NCBI GenBank assembly: GCA_019694435.1
Contig: JAIBBZ010000021.1
Location: forward strand, 1-64,000
Source of the DNA: Pirellulales bacterium
GTDB taxonomy: Bacteria; Planctomycetota; Planctomycetia; Pirellulales; JAEUIK01
Reading direction: 5' to 3'
Length of the DNA: 64,000 nucleotides
Within the stretch, counting starts at the first letter, position 1; each line of letters opens with the position of its first letter. Shown here piece after piece: positions 37,036-45,530 of the stretch. The notes under the pieces are model-generated. The model did not search any database, was not told where the DNA came from, and was given only the letters and a program-made list of their open reading frames with translations. Position numbers and translations under genes: made by a program.

Positions 37036-37694
37036 TCGAAGTCATCGGTCTCAACGTACAGTCCGGCGCCTTCCGTCTGGCGGACGTGCATTTGCACGTT
37101 CCCGCGGGCCGCTATGCCGTGCTGATGGGTCGCACCGGCTCGGGCAAGACGACGCTGCTCGAAGCGATTTGCGGCCTCAAGTCCACGACGGCCGGATGCA
37201 TTCGGCTGTGTGGCCACGAGGTGACGCATTTGAAGGCCGCGCAGCGCGGCATCGGCTTTGTCCCGCAAGACGGTGCGCTGTTTCAAACGATGACCGTGCG
37301 CGAGCATCTCGAGTTTGCCCTGACGGTGCGGCGCTGGTCGCGCGACGACCGCCGCGCCCGCGTGGCCGAAATGGCCCGGCTCGTCGGCGTCGAGCATTTG
37401 CTGGACCGGCGCCCACAGGGGCTTTCCGGGGGCGAGCAGCAGCGCGTCGCCCTGGGAAGGGCGCTGTCGTTCCGGCCGCCGATTCTGTGCCTCGACGAGC
37501 CGCTCTCGGCGCTCGACGACGATTCGCGGCTGGTGATGATCGACCTGCTCAAGCGCGTGCAGCAGGAAACGGGCGTGACGGCGCTGCACGTGACGCACAA
37601 TCGCCTGGAGGCCGAGCGACTGGCCGATGAGCGGATCGAGATCGGCGACGGGCGCGTACGCGTCTTGAGCACCATCGGCGGCTTGTTAACCTGA
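37032..37694 (+). CDS. modC: Molybdate-type ABC transporter ATP-binding protein
   Basis: 220 residues, much shorter than classical ModC (about 350) because the C-terminal molybdate-binding (TOBE) region is absent. Walker A is GRTGSGKTTLLEAI, the Q-loop VPQDGALF, the signature LSGGEQQRVALGRAL and Walker B ILCLDEPLSALDD. It couples ATP hydrolysis to the overlapping permease gene (ATGA overlap). Without a TOBE domain, trans-inhibition by molybdate is unlikely. A short CDS follows 31 bases later. Confidence 0.92.
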   Translation: MIEVIGLNVQSGAFRLADVHLHVPAGRYAVLMGRTGSGKTTLLEAICGLKSTTAGCIRLCGHEVTHLKAAQRGIGFVPQDGALFQTMTVREHLEFALTVRRWSRDDRRARVAEMARLVGVEHLLDRRPQGLSGGEQQRVALGRALSFRPPILCLDEPLSALDDDSRLVMIDLLKRVQQETGVTALHVTHNRLEAERLADERIEIGDGRVRVLSTIGGLLT

Positions 37695-37725
37695 ACGCAT
37701 CAGGCCCAGCGCAAGAGGGATACCC

Positions 37726-38973
37726 ATGACCACGCGAAGAAGCTTGTTGACCGCCGGCACGACCGTGGGGTTTTTCCTGGGCGCCCTGCTGGCTTGTGCC
37801 TGCGAGACGCCGGTTTGGCGTTATGCCATGTACCGTTGGACGGCCGAGCCCTACACGCTGGTCGTGCTCGAAGACGAAGCGGCGCCGGTGGGCGACGTGC
37901 CGTTTACGGCGCTCGACGGCGGGCATCTGAACCTGCAGGTCGAACATCGCCCGCGCACCCAGGAGGGGTTCGAATTGCCCGAGCAGTTCCAGGCGCCGGC
38001 CCAGGAACTGTCCGATCGACTGCCCGCGTATCTGCTGCTCTCGCCGCGCGGCGATCTGGTCGAGCGCGGTCCGTTTGAGCCGGCCGTGATCGACCGATGG
38101 CAGCAATCGCCGGCCCGCACGGAGATCGTCGAGCTGCTGGCGTCGGGCAAGGCAGGAATGCTGCTCGTGTTGACCGGGGCCGATGCTCAGGCCTCGGAGG
38201 AAGCCGTGCAATTGGCCAAGGGCGCCCTGGCCCGGGCCGCGGCGGGCCTGGTGCCGCAGCAAGCCAACCTGGCGGCCAACGTAGTAGTCGAGTCGACGGA
38301 GCCGCCGCCCGAAGTGGGGCTGCTCGTCGTCCGCCGCGACGATCCGGCCGAGGCCACGCTGATCAAGAACCTCCTCACGCTCGAGGCCGACCTGGCCAAT
38401 TACGACACGCCGATGGTGTTTGGCGTCTATGGACGTGGCCGCGCGATGGAGCCCTACATCGGTGCTGGCATTACGGCCGACAATATGGACCAATGCATAG
38501 GCTACATGACCGGCGCCTGCTCGTGCGAGATCAAGGAGCAAAACCCGGGCATGGACTTGCTGATTGCGGCCGACTGGGAACAGATTGCCGACGAATTGTC
38601 GGCCGAGCACGCCGACGACGATGCGCTCGGCCCCGCTTCGACTCCGGAAGAAGACCTGGCGGCGGTGGTGGCCGCGACCGGCGGTGCCGAGCTCGACGCG
38701 CCCGATCCGCCCGCTTCGGCTTCCGCGCCGAGCGATGCGGCGGATAGCGCCGGCGAGCCCGCTACGTCGGAGCCTCAACCGGCGTCGACAGCCACGACCG
38801 AATCGTCCCCGGCCGCGGCGCCGGAGCCAATGCCCCCTGCCCCGGCGAGCACGACCACTCCCCTGCAGCCGAGCTACCGCTCGCTGGTCCGCATGCGGTT
38901 GGCCGTGCTAGGAGGGGCCGTCGTCGTGGTGAGCGCGCTGATGGGATTGATCCTGATGCGGTCGCGCGGGTGA
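37726..38973 (+). CDS. Putative lipoprotein with C-terminal membrane helix, unknown function
   Basis: 415 residues. The N-terminus TTRRSLLTAGTTVGFFLGALLAC ends in a good lipobox (LLAC), so it is probably lipidated. The segment CETPVWRYAMYRWTAEPYTL is the most striking motif. Residues about 95-290 form an alpha/beta region with YLLLSPRGDLVERGPFEP and CIGYMTGACSCEIKEQNPG; Cys pairs may bind metal or form disulfides. A Pro/Ala/Ser/Thr-rich linker (about 300-380) leads to a final membrane helix (LAVLGGAVVVVSALMGLILM). It lies between the importer genes and the LolD-type ATPase gene, all on the plus strand. I do not recognise an activity. Confidence 0.72.
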   Translation: MTTRRSLLTAGTTVGFFLGALLACACETPVWRYAMYRWTAEPYTLVVLEDEAAPVGDVPFTALDGGHLNLQVEHRPRTQEGFELPEQFQAPAQELSDRLPAYLLLSPRGDLVERGPFEPAVIDRWQQSPARTEIVELLASGKAGMLLVLTGADAQASEEAVQLAKGALARAAAGLVPQQANLAANVVVESTEPPPEVGLLVVRRDDPAEATLIKNLLTLEADLANYDTPMVFGVYGRGRAMEPYIGAGITADNMDQCIGYMTGACSCEIKEQNPGMDLLIAADWEQIADELSAEHADDDALGPASTPEEDLAAVVAATGGAELDAPDPPASASAPSDAADSAGEPATSEPQPASTATTESSPAAAPEPMPPAPASTTTPLQPSYRSLVRMRLAVLGGAVVVVSALMGLILMRSRG

Positions 38974-39008
38974 TTGCCTCGGTGCCGTGAATTCAAGGAG
39001 TCGTTCGC

Positions 39009-39686
39009 TTGATCGAGCTTGAACGCGTCAGCAAAGAATACAGCTCGCGGCGTGGCACGGTGCGGGCACTCGACGACGTCAGCCTGACGGTGGCCACCGG
39101 CGAATATGTCGCCGTGCGTGGACCGAGCGGGTGCGGCAAGTCGACCCTACTGACGCTCGTGGCCGGGCTCAACGCGCCGACCAGCGGCCGCGTGGTCGTG
39201 GCCGGCCAAGACCTGGCCGCGATGTCGAGCGGCCAGCGCGCTGCCTGGCGCGCCGCGACCATCGGCTTTGTGTTCCAGCTCTTTCACTTGCTCCCCTATC
39301 TGACGGTGCTCGACAACGTGCTGATGGCCTCCGCCGGGGGCGATCGTTCTGGCCGTGCTCGGCAGCTCCTGCAGCGATTCGGCCTCGGCGAGCGCGAGCA
39401 TCATCGTCCGGCCGAGTTGAGCATCGGCGAGCGCCAGCGCGTCGCCATGGCGCGGGCCCTGCTCAACGAGCCGAAGTTGCTGCTGGCGGATGAACCGACC
39501 GGCAATCTCGACGCAGCCAACGCGGCCGCCGTGCTCGATCAGCTGGCCGACTTTCATCGCGGCGGTGGCACCGTCCTGCTCGTCACGCACGATGCCCAGG
39601 CCGCAGCGAGGGCCGAACGCTCGTTCTTTCTCGAACGGGGCCGCGTGGCACACCAAGAGCCGGCGATCGATCGGGCCTTGGTCTAA
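39009..39686 (+). CDS. LolD/MacB-type ABC ATPase, no adjacent permease
   Basis: 225 residues, TTG start at 39009 with AAGGAG eight bases upstream. Walker A is GPSGCGKSTLLTL, the Q-loop FVFQLFHLLPYLTV, and Walker B LLLADEPTGNLDAANA. The signature is LSIGERQRVAMARALL instead of the usual LSGGQQQR, a notable change. Members of this subgroup drive extraction of lipoproteins or efflux with an FtsX-type permease, but no permease gene is adjacent; the upstream neighbour encodes a lipoprotein with one membrane helix. The partner may be elsewhere. Cytoplasmic, membrane-associated. Confidence 0.85.
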   Translation: MIELERVSKEYSSRRGTVRALDDVSLTVATGEYVAVRGPSGCGKSTLLTLVAGLNAPTSGRVVVAGQDLAAMSSGQRAAWRAATIGFVFQLFHLLPYLTVLDNVLMASAGGDRSGRARQLLQRFGLGEREHHRPAELSIGERQRVAMARALLNEPKLLLADEPTGNLDAANAAAVLDQLADFHRGGGTVLLVTHDAQAAARAERSFFLERGRVAHQEPAIDRALV

Positions 39687-39731
39687 GGCCAGCGCACGGT
39701 ACGCATCGCCGCGCGGCGGGCCAAGGCGCCA

Positions 39732-39992
39732 TCAACCGCCCGACACGGGCGCGAGAATCACCAGCTCGTCGCCATCCCGCAAGATGACGTCGTCGTAGGC
39801 GCCGAGGGTGCCGACATGGCGTCCGCCGATCGCCAGCAGGCAACTCGGCGAAAACTGCGCCTCGCGCGGGACCAGCGCGTCGAGCCGCGCCAGGGCGTCG
39901 CGCAGCGAACTTCCCTCGGGCAACTCGAGTGCCGGGGGTACAGCGCTCGCCAGGTGGTAGCTGCGACCGGTGATGAGAACATCAATCCGCAA
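39732..39992 (-). CDS. moaD: MoaD/ThiS-type small sulfur carrier protein
   Basis: 86 residues with the invariant C-terminal GG (LVILAPVSGG), the site adenylated and thiocarboxylated by an E1-like partner. The ubiquitin-like fold is visible in the LEDGDELVILAP-type ending (LRDGDELVILAP). It starts at a TTG at 39992, six bases after a strong GAGGAGG. It overlaps the moeB-like gene by 11 bases, so the two are translated together. Whether it serves molybdopterin (MoaD) or thiamine (ThiS) cannot be settled here; the molybdate importer in the same area favours MoaD. Confidence 0.78.
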   Translation of the reverse strand: MRIDVLITGRSYHLASAVPPALELPEGSSLRDALARLDALVPREAQFSPSCLLAIGGRHVGTLGAYDDVILRDGDELVILAPVSGG

Positions 39993-40752
39993 GCGTAGCC
40001 TCCTCTCGAGGTCGGGCCTGACGACAGACGGGGCAATCCGGATCGCGCCGCAATTGGACGTGTGTCGCGCGGCCGTTGAAGCCGTCGTACAACAACATCC
40101 GGCCGGCTAGTGAGCGGCCCGTGCCGGTCAGGTACTTGATCACTTCGAGCGCGGCCAGCGAGCCCATCGCTGCCGAGATCGCCCCGACCACCGGAAACAG
40201 TTCTTCGAACTCGGGTTGCCGGGGATAGATGCAGCGGAGGCAGGCCGTGCGTCCCGGCTGTACCACGGCCAGCGTGCCGGTCATGCCCCATTGGGCCGCA
40301 TCGACCAGAGGGACCCCTGCCGCGACGGCCGCGGAATTCAGCCGCAGGCGCTCGTCGAACGTCGGTGGGCATGCCACGACGACGTCCACCCGCCGGGCCA
40401 AGGCCTGGGCCTCGTCGTCATCCGGCTCGTGATCGATGAACTCGACGTCGACGTGCCGATTCATCCCGGTCAGCGCGGCGGCGAATGCCTGCGAGCGTGG
40501 CTGGCCGAGCGCGGCTTCGGAACCGAGCAGCTGGCGGTTCAGATCGGGCAGGATCAAATCGCCGCCGTGCGCGACGATCAACTTGCCGATGCCGGCCATC
40601 GCCAGGCACAGCGCGGCCGGGCCCCCCATGCCGCCGGCGCGCGTGACCAGCGCCGCCGAGCCCTTCAGCCGGCGTTGCGCAGTCGTCGACAACACGCCCG
40701 GTCCGATTTGCCGGGCGTAGCGCTCGAGTTCCTCGAGCGACAGCTCGGGCAA
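39982..40752 (-). CDS. moeB: MoeB/ThiF-type adenylyltransferase
   Basis: 256 residues, E1-like enzyme that adenylates the C-terminal Gly of its MoaD or ThiS partner. The ATP site is GGMGGPAALCLAMAGIGKL, followed by the family's DLNRQLL. Two Cys pairs, CLRC and CPVC, form the structural zinc site. The TTG start at 40752 is supported by a near-perfect AAGGAGGTGG ten bases upstream. Compared with canonical MoeB the segment after ALVTRAGGMGG is atypical (Arg/Ala instead of a Gly-rich start), but the remaining motifs are intact. Overlaps the moaD gene, giving a two-gene operon. Confidence 0.85.
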   Translation of the reverse strand: MPELSLEELERYARQIGPGVLSTTAQRRLKGSAALVTRAGGMGGPAALCLAMAGIGKLIVAHGGDLILPDLNRQLLGSEAALGQPRSQAFAAALTGMNRHVDVEFIDHEPDDDEAQALARRVDVVVACPPTFDERLRLNSAAVAAGVPLVDAAQWGMTGTLAVVQPGRTACLRCIYPRQPEFEELFPVVGAISAAMGSLAALEVIKYLTGTGRSLAGRMLLYDGFNGRATHVQLRRDPDCPVCRQARPREEATLAD

Positions 40753-40845
40753 CGAAATAGTCCACCTCCTTCGGCTACCACGGATGGCGACAGTTTAGTC
40801 CAAGCGGACGCCCTCGCGACAGGCAGTCGCCGGCGAGCACCCCGA

Positions 40846-40875
40846 TTGAGCCGCGCTGCGGTGCCGTGTTATGTT
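40846..40875 (+). promoter_or_regulatory. Candidate sigma-70 promoter for the EmrE-like gene
   Basis: TTGAGC (40846-40851), 18-base spacer and TATGTT (40870-40875), 44 bases before the ATG at 40919. Confidence 0.45.
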
Positions 40876-40918
40876 TTGCGCGGACCACTAGAAAAACTTT
40901 GTGGGGGGAACAACGGCC

Positions 40919-41245
40919 ATGACACCTGCGCTGTGGCTGGCTTTGGCGATCTTGCTCGAAGTGACCGGTACGACGTGCATGAAGCTGTCGAATGGCTTTC
41001 GCGTGTTCTGGCCATCGGCAGGGACCTTGCTGTGCTACGTGCTCAGCTTTCAATGTTTGTCGCTGTCGCTGCGGAAGATCGAACTGAGCATCGCGTATGC
41101 TATCTGGGCGGGCGTGGGGACCGCGCTGGTGGCTGCCATCGGCGTGGTGTTGTTCCGCGAGACGCTGACGCCGCTCAAGCTAGTGTCGATCGTGCTCGTT
41201 GTCGCCGGCGTGGCGGGGTTGAACCTGGCCGGCAACGCCCATTGA
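40919..41245 (+). CDS. Small multidrug resistance (SMR) exporter, EmrE/Qac type
   Basis: 108 residues with four transmembrane helices. The essential membrane Glu is exactly at position 14 (AILLEVTGTTCMKLSNGF), and WPSAGT and IAYAIWAGVG correspond to the drug-binding helix 2-3 region of EmrE rather than to SugE/Gdx guanidinium exporters. It would exchange protons for lipophilic cations such as quaternary ammonium compounds, at the cytoplasmic membrane, as a dimer. Start chosen at the ATG with a G-rich upstream tract; an in-frame GTG lies 18 bases upstream. It diverges from the moeB gene; the GNAT gene follows 18 bases later. Confidence 0.92.
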   Translation: MTPALWLALAILLEVTGTTCMKLSNGFRVFWPSAGTLLCYVLSFQCLSLSLRKIELSIAYAIWAGVGTALVAAIGVVLFRETLTPLKLVSIVLVVAGVAGLNLAGNAH

Positions 41246-41263
41246 TAGAAACCTAGGACCACC

Positions 41264-42220
41264 ATGGACGAGCGCCTGGAGATTCGCGTTGCCGATGATG
41301 CCGACCGTGTGGCGGCCCTGCGCAATGCTTGGGAATTTTGGGGCCGGGGCCTGTCGCTCGAAGAATATGTCGAGCGCCGGTTGAAGAGTCCGTTGTACGG
41401 CAGTGCACGCCGCTACGTCGGACTGCGCACCGGCGAAGTGGTCGTCGCGCTGGCCGCCTACGATCGCTCGTTCTACTGGCATGGCCAGATCGTTCCGGGC
41501 ATTGCGATCGGCTCGGTGCACACCCGGCCCGATTGTCGGGGCCAGGGCCATGCAGCCGCGCTGCTCGATCGCGTGGCCGTCATGGCCACGCAGCAGGGTG
41601 CCAAGCTGAGCGTGCTCTATTGCGATATCGCGCCCCAATACTACACGCGCCGCGGCTACTTGCTTTGCCCTGCCTGGCAGGGTACCTGCATGCTGCATCG
41701 GAGCTTCGATTCGACCGAGATTCGCGGCGGCTGGCGGCTGGTCGAGTTTTCGCCCGAAGAAGAGCTCGAACAGATGGCGCGGTTCTATGCGGCCGATCAC
41801 GGTTCGCTGCCCTGGGCAATTGCACGGTCGCCGCAGTACTGGGAGTTCACGCTCGAGATGCGGCCGCTCGACGACTTCTTCTGGCTCGAAGGACCAGTCG
41901 GCCGCGTCGGTTACGCCCGGCTGGCCCGGCAAGAGAATCAATGGCATCTGGCCGATTGGGCGATCGCCACGGCGGACACCAGTATCGGTCGCGAGACCGC
42001 GGAAGAATCGCTGTATCGGCTGTTGATTCTCGAAGCGCAATTTCGCGGCTACACGCAGTGCGGGGGCTGGCTGCCGGGCACGAAGGCCGCGCAGGCCTTC
42101 TTCAAGCTGACGCCGCGGCGCGAAGAAATCACCATGGTCCGTCCGCTCGATCAGCAGTGCTGGTTTGACGACGCCACGCTGGCCGCGGCGGACCGCTTTT
42201 GTTATCTCGATCATGTTTGA
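41264..42220 (+). CDS. GNAT-family N-acetyltransferase
   Basis: 318 residues. The acetyl-CoA-binding motif is in residues about 75-100 (GSVHTRPDCRGQGHAAALLD), matching the R/Q-x-x-G-x-G/A loop, followed by CDIAPQYYTRRGY, the usual 'F/Y-Y-x-x-x-G-F/Y' segment. The C-terminal half (about 150-318) is less typical and may be a second, degenerate GNAT or sterol-carrier-like domain as in Eis-like enzymes. Substrate unknown. It follows the EmrE-like gene closely and may be co-transcribed with it. Confidence 0.88.
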   Translation: MDERLEIRVADDADRVAALRNAWEFWGRGLSLEEYVERRLKSPLYGSARRYVGLRTGEVVVALAAYDRSFYWHGQIVPGIAIGSVHTRPDCRGQGHAAALLDRVAVMATQQGAKLSVLYCDIAPQYYTRRGYLLCPAWQGTCMLHRSFDSTEIRGGWRLVEFSPEEELEQMARFYAADHGSLPWAIARSPQYWEFTLEMRPLDDFFWLEGPVGRVGYARLARQENQWHLADWAIATADTSIGRETAEESLYRLLILEAQFRGYTQCGGWLPGTKAAQAFFKLTPRREEITMVRPLDQQCWFDDATLAAADRFCYLDHV

Positions 42221-42259
42221 GCGCACGGCAGAATTGCCCCGCGCCCAGGGAGAGCCCGC

Positions 42260-43168
42260 ATGCAACTGGGATTCGTCACCGCGATCCTGCCCGAACTGAG
42301 CCTCGACGAAGTGCTCGCTTTCGCGGCTCGCGAGCAGTTCGATTCGGTCGAAGTCATGTGCTGGCCGGTCGGCAAGGCCGAGCGCAAGTATGCCGGCGTC
42401 ACGCATATCGACGTGACCGACTTCACGCCCGCGCGCGCCGACGACATCAACGCCCTCTGCGCGCGTCACGGCGTCGCCATGTCCGGCTTGGGCTATTACC
42501 CGAACATCCTCTCGGCTGACCCGCAGGAAGGACAGGTCGCCGCGGCGCACCTCAAGCGAGTGATCCGCGCGGCGCAGTTGCTGGGGCTCAAGCACGTCAA
42601 CACGTTCATCGGCGCCGACCATCGCCGCAACAGTGACGAGAACTTCGCCCGTTTCAGCGAGGTCTGGCCCGATTTGATCCGGTGCGCCGAGGATCACGAC
42701 ATCCGCATCGGCATCGAGAATTGCCCCATGCTGTTTACCTTCGACGAGTGGCCGGCCGGCAAGAACCTGGCCTACAGCCCGGCGATCTGGCGGCGGATGT
42801 TCGAGCGGATCCCGTCGGGCCACTTCGGGCTGAACTACGACCCTTCGCACCTGGTGTGGCAGATGATGGACTACATTCGGCCGATTTACGAATTCGGCCA
42901 GCGGATCTTACACGTCCACGCCAAGGACATGCGCGTCGAGCGCGATAAGCTGAACGACGCGGGGATCCTGGGACTCGGTTGGAGCACGCCGAAGATTCCG
43001 GGGTTGGGCGACATCGACTGGGCACGCTTCGTCTCGGCGCTGTCCGACGTCGGGTACCGAGGTGCGATTGCGGTCGAGGTCGAAGACGACGCCTTCCGCC
43101 CGGCGCTCGAAGACCGCCAGCGCTCGCTGCAATTGTCGCGGAATGTGCTGCGGCCGCTGGTCGTGTGA
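42260..43168 (+). CDS. Sugar phosphate isomerase/epimerase (xylose-isomerase-like TIM barrel)
   Basis: 302 residues, standard size. Typical barrel segments are FDSVEVMCWP, LGLKHVNTFIG, IGIENCPMLF (metal-binding Glu), LNYDPSHLVWQ (His/Asp), RILHVHAKDM and VEVEDDAF, giving the conserved Glu-Asp-His-Glu metal set. Such enzymes isomerise or epimerise sugars and related polyols; the substrate is not deducible. AGGGAG lies upstream of the ATG. The stop is 16 bases from that of the convergent lipoprotein gene. Confidence 0.9.
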   Translation: MQLGFVTAILPELSLDEVLAFAAREQFDSVEVMCWPVGKAERKYAGVTHIDVTDFTPARADDINALCARHGVAMSGLGYYPNILSADPQEGQVAAAHLKRVIRAAQLLGLKHVNTFIGADHRRNSDENFARFSEVWPDLIRCAEDHDIRIGIENCPMLFTFDEWPAGKNLAYSPAIWRRMFERIPSGHFGLNYDPSHLVWQMMDYIRPIYEFGQRILHVHAKDMRVERDKLNDAGILGLGWSTPKIPGLGDIDWARFVSALSDVGYRGAIAVEVEDDAFRPALEDRQRSLQLSRNVLRPLVV

Positions 43169-43184
43169 GCGCTCGCGGCGCCGG

Positions 43185-43631
43185 CTAGCGGGGTTCGTCA
43201 ACGAGCACCTCGAGCGCAAAGTTCTGAGGTGCCGGCCCAACTTCGACCTGCAGAGGCGTCTGCTGCGCGTCGCCATAGCGCGCGGGAACGCGGCTGACAA
43301 AGGGGCTGATCTCCGTGGGCGCAACTTCGTTGCGCGGGCGGTTGTACAGCAGCAGGTCCTCGCAGACGACCCGGTGGCGGCCAACGACGGCGCCCGGCCG
43401 GCGGTCGTCGCAGCGGAGCGCGAAATGCCCCCGTTCGTCGGTCATGCCGCTGGAGCGCGGTCCGACGGTGCCGGCCGAGGCATCGGGCAGGAACTGCACC
43501 AGGATTCTTGCGGCCGGCTCGCCGGCGATCGTCAGAGTTCCGGTGACTTCGCCGAGCGGCACCGGCCGCGCGCAGCCGGCCAGGCCCGCCGCCGCCAGCA
43601 CGAGCACGCCAGCCATCACGCTACCACGCAT
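43185..43631 (-). CDS. Small lipoprotein with carboxypeptidase-regulatory-like fold
   Basis: 148 residues. The signal sequence ends in LAGC (VLAAAGLAGC), a good lipobox. The remainder (residues about 27-110) resembles transthyretin/carboxypeptidase regulatory-like beta-sandwich modules (GEVTGTLTIAGEPAARILVQF and GHFALRCDDRRPGAVVGRHRVV). These are common companions of DUF1559 genes in planctomycetes. Its start overlaps the DUF1559 gene's stop region by 11 bases, so it is translated from the same transcript. Function unknown. Confidence 0.8.
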   Translation of the reverse strand: MRGSVMAGVLVLAAAGLAGCARPVPLGEVTGTLTIAGEPAARILVQFLPDASAGTVGPRSSGMTDERGHFALRCDDRRPGAVVGRHRVVCEDLLLYNRPRNEVAPTEISPFVSRVPARYGDAQQTPLQVEVGPAPQNFALEVLVDEPR

Positions 43632-44643
43632 CGGATGTTTCCTTTCCCCAACGCGTCGAAAGAGCCTGCAGCGTCAGCAGCGCGACGCCGTCTGCCAGGA
43701 ATCGCGCAGAGCCATCGGCGTATGCAAAGTTTGCGCCGCGCGGGTGTTCGCTGCCAAAGGCGCAGCAGCGTAAGTCGACATAGTACTGGAGTTTCTGCGT
43801 ATCGGTTGCCGGCGGGACCGCGGTTGCCCGATTGCCGAAACCGAACGGCAATCGATAGTTGAGCGGGGCATGGCTACTCAGGGTGATATGACCGATCGAT
43901 TTACGGCCGCCGGACGGGGCCCACCAGCCCCAACTCGACAGCCGGTCGATCCAGCCGGCCTCGCCGAATGACTCGTAGTTCGGATCGAAGTGGCTGCGCT
44001 CGCCGAACAGCAAGGTATTTGCAGCCCCGTCCTCAACGTCGGCCAGGCGAATGCCGCGCTGCTTCTTGCTCGGTTCTGCGGCTTCGCCGGTGGTGTGAAA
44101 GATGCCGTCGGCCGTGGCAAACTCGGGAAAATATGAGCGTCGCCCGCCGCTGCCGCCATAGCTGGTGAGGGCGTAATGCCAGCCCTGATTGGTCGTCACC
44201 GGATTTCGCGGCAACACATCCGACGGACATAACAGCCAGGGCAGAATTTGGGCCGTGGCCGCGGCATCGCCGCCGGTGGTGTTCTTGAGCGGGTCCTGGT
44301 AGTTCCACTGCTGCTGGCGCGCGGATTGCTCGATATACGGCAACAATTCCACGAACAATCCCACGCCGCGGTGCACGGGCGGCTGCAGGAAATAGCGCTG
44401 GTCGAGACCGGACGGAAAGGAACCCCGCGCGTCGTGCCGTCGAATCGCCGCCACGGCGAGTTGGCGGAGATTGTTCTGGCACTGGGTGCGCCGGCCGGCT
44501 TCGCGCGCTGCTTGAACGGCAGGCAGCGCAATCGCAGCGAGCGCGGCCACGATCCCGATCACAATCAACAACTCGACCAGCGTGAACGCGGAAGGCCGAG
44601 TCGTCAGGTGATCCCGATTGTTCGTGCCGGCTCGCTGCCGCAT
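43621..44643 (-). CDS. DUF1559 protein with type IV prepilin-like N-terminus
   Basis: 340 residues. The N-terminal AFTLVELLIVIGIVAALAAIALPAV is a canonical prepilin-type signal (cleavage before Phe), followed by the DUF1559 domain: AREAGRRTQCQNNLRQLAVA, SFPSGLDQRY, LCPSD, SYGGSGGR and near the end FGSEHPRGANFAYADGSARFL, an H-x-G-x-x-N-x-x-x-x-D-G-S motif. Such proteins exist in many copies in planctomycetes and probably form pseudopili or surface structures; function is not known. Translationally overlaps the lipoprotein gene, and follows the PEP-CTERM gene six bases after its stop. Confidence 0.93.
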   Translation of the reverse strand: MRQRAGTNNRDHLTTRPSAFTLVELLIVIGIVAALAAIALPAVQAAREAGRRTQCQNNLRQLAVAAIRRHDARGSFPSGLDQRYFLQPPVHRGVGLFVELLPYIEQSARQQQWNYQDPLKNTTGGDAAATAQILPWLLCPSDVLPRNPVTTNQGWHYALTSYGGSGGRRSYFPEFATADGIFHTTGEAAEPSKKQRGIRLADVEDGAANTLLFGERSHFDPNYESFGEAGWIDRLSSWGWWAPSGGRKSIGHITLSSHAPLNYRLPFGFGNRATAVPPATDTQKLQYYVDLRCCAFGSEHPRGANFAYADGSARFLADGVALLTLQALSTRWGKETSDAW

Positions 44644-44649
44644 CGCACG

Positions 44650-45474
44650 TCACCTCGAACCGGCGCCGCGCCGCCGGGCCACTGCCAGGCAGCCGGTCAG
44701 GAGCGCACTCAGGGCGAGGCATACGCCGGTTGGCTCGGGCACGACCGTGTAGGTGATTTCCAGCAAGGGCGGCACGTCGGAGCCATTGCCGTTGAGACGC
44801 TTGGCCGTCTGGCCGCTCGTCTCGACGCCCTTGATCAACCAGCCAAAGTTGGTGACGGGGTTATCGAGCCAGTCTTGCACGTCGGCGACCATTTGCGGAT
44901 TCAGCGCGCCGAGCCAGGCCACGGGCTGCAAGGGACCCAGGTCGTCGTTGATCACCGTCGTCGCGCTCGGCGTCGATACGAAGTCGCCCCCGGGCGTGCT
45001 CCAAGCCGGGCTCGCGCCGGGATTGGCGGTATTGTAGAAGCGATAGAACCACGTCGCGTCGTTGTCCGTGGCCGCAGCGCTTTGTCCGCCGGCCTGGAAC
45101 GAAGTGCCTTCGCCCCAGCTATTGGTCAGCCGGTGCAAGGTCGTTGCGCGGTCACCGTTGAGCCCTTGCACGTCGCGCATGCGTAGATCGACTCCGGTAA
45201 TCACCGCGCCGGCCGGAATGCTGGCGGTCGACAGGTCCCAATAGATCAGCCCGCGGCGGATGCTGATCGTGGCCGGCCCTTGGCCATCCTGGTTGGTGCG
45301 CCCCGAGATGACATCGCCCAGGGCGTTGCTCAGTTGTGGGTCGGTGATGAGCTGGCGCTGGATGAGGGTGTTGTCGTGAGTGGGGGTGAGCGAGATGGTC
45401 GTCGCAGAGAGTGGGGCCGCCGCCGTGCAGTAACCCAACAAGACGAAACAACGAAACGAACGGTACAAGTGCAT
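44650..45474 (-). CDS. PEP-CTERM protein with DNRLRE-like domain
   Basis: 274 residues. The signal peptide is FRCFVLLGYCTAAAPLSA. The mature domain (about 27-235) has DNTLIQRQLI and LIYWDLSTASIPAGAVITGVDLRM, the beta-rich DNRLRE type of extracellular proteins. The C-terminus VPEPTGVCLALSALLTGCLAVARRRGAGSR is a PEP-CTERM sorting signal: VPEP, hydrophobic helix and Arg-rich tail, processed by an exosortase that is not in this window. A strong hairpin precedes the ribosome binding site (GGGAG), see separate entry. It is the first gene of a unit with the DUF1559 and lipoprotein genes. Confidence 0.88.
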   Translation of the reverse strand: MHLYRSFRCFVLLGYCTAAAPLSATTISLTPTHDNTLIQRQLITDPQLSNALGDVISGRTNQDGQGPATISIRRGLIYWDLSTASIPAGAVITGVDLRMRDVQGLNGDRATTLHRLTNSWGEGTSFQAGGQSAAATDNDATWFYRFYNTANPGASPAWSTPGGDFVSTPSATTVINDDLGPLQPVAWLGALNPQMVADVQDWLDNPVTNFGWLIKGVETSGQTAKRLNGNGSDVPPLLEITYTVVPEPTGVCLALSALLTGCLAVARRRGAGSR

Positions 45475-45497
45475 GCCGGACTCCCAAGCAGCAAATT

Positions 45498-45530
45498 GGT
45501 GGGTAGCAGCGGCCCGCCGCGCTACCCACC
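45498..45530 (-). other. Strong hairpin in the 5' leader of the PEP-CTERM gene
   Basis: GGTGGGTAGC (45498-45507) pairs with GCTACCCACC (45521-45530); inside it GCGG/CCGC (45509-45512/45517-45520) extend the stem to 14 pairs with one bulged base. It ends 24 bases before the ATG and just upstream of the GGGAG ribosome binding site. It may protect the mRNA or be a dispersed palindrome. Confidence 0.55.

Noticed and set aside
40753..40918. Possible guanidine riboswitch in front of the SMR gene.
   Set aside because: No tandem ACGR-loop hairpins or ykkC-like structure, and the protein is EmrE-like rather than a Gdx guanidinium exporter.
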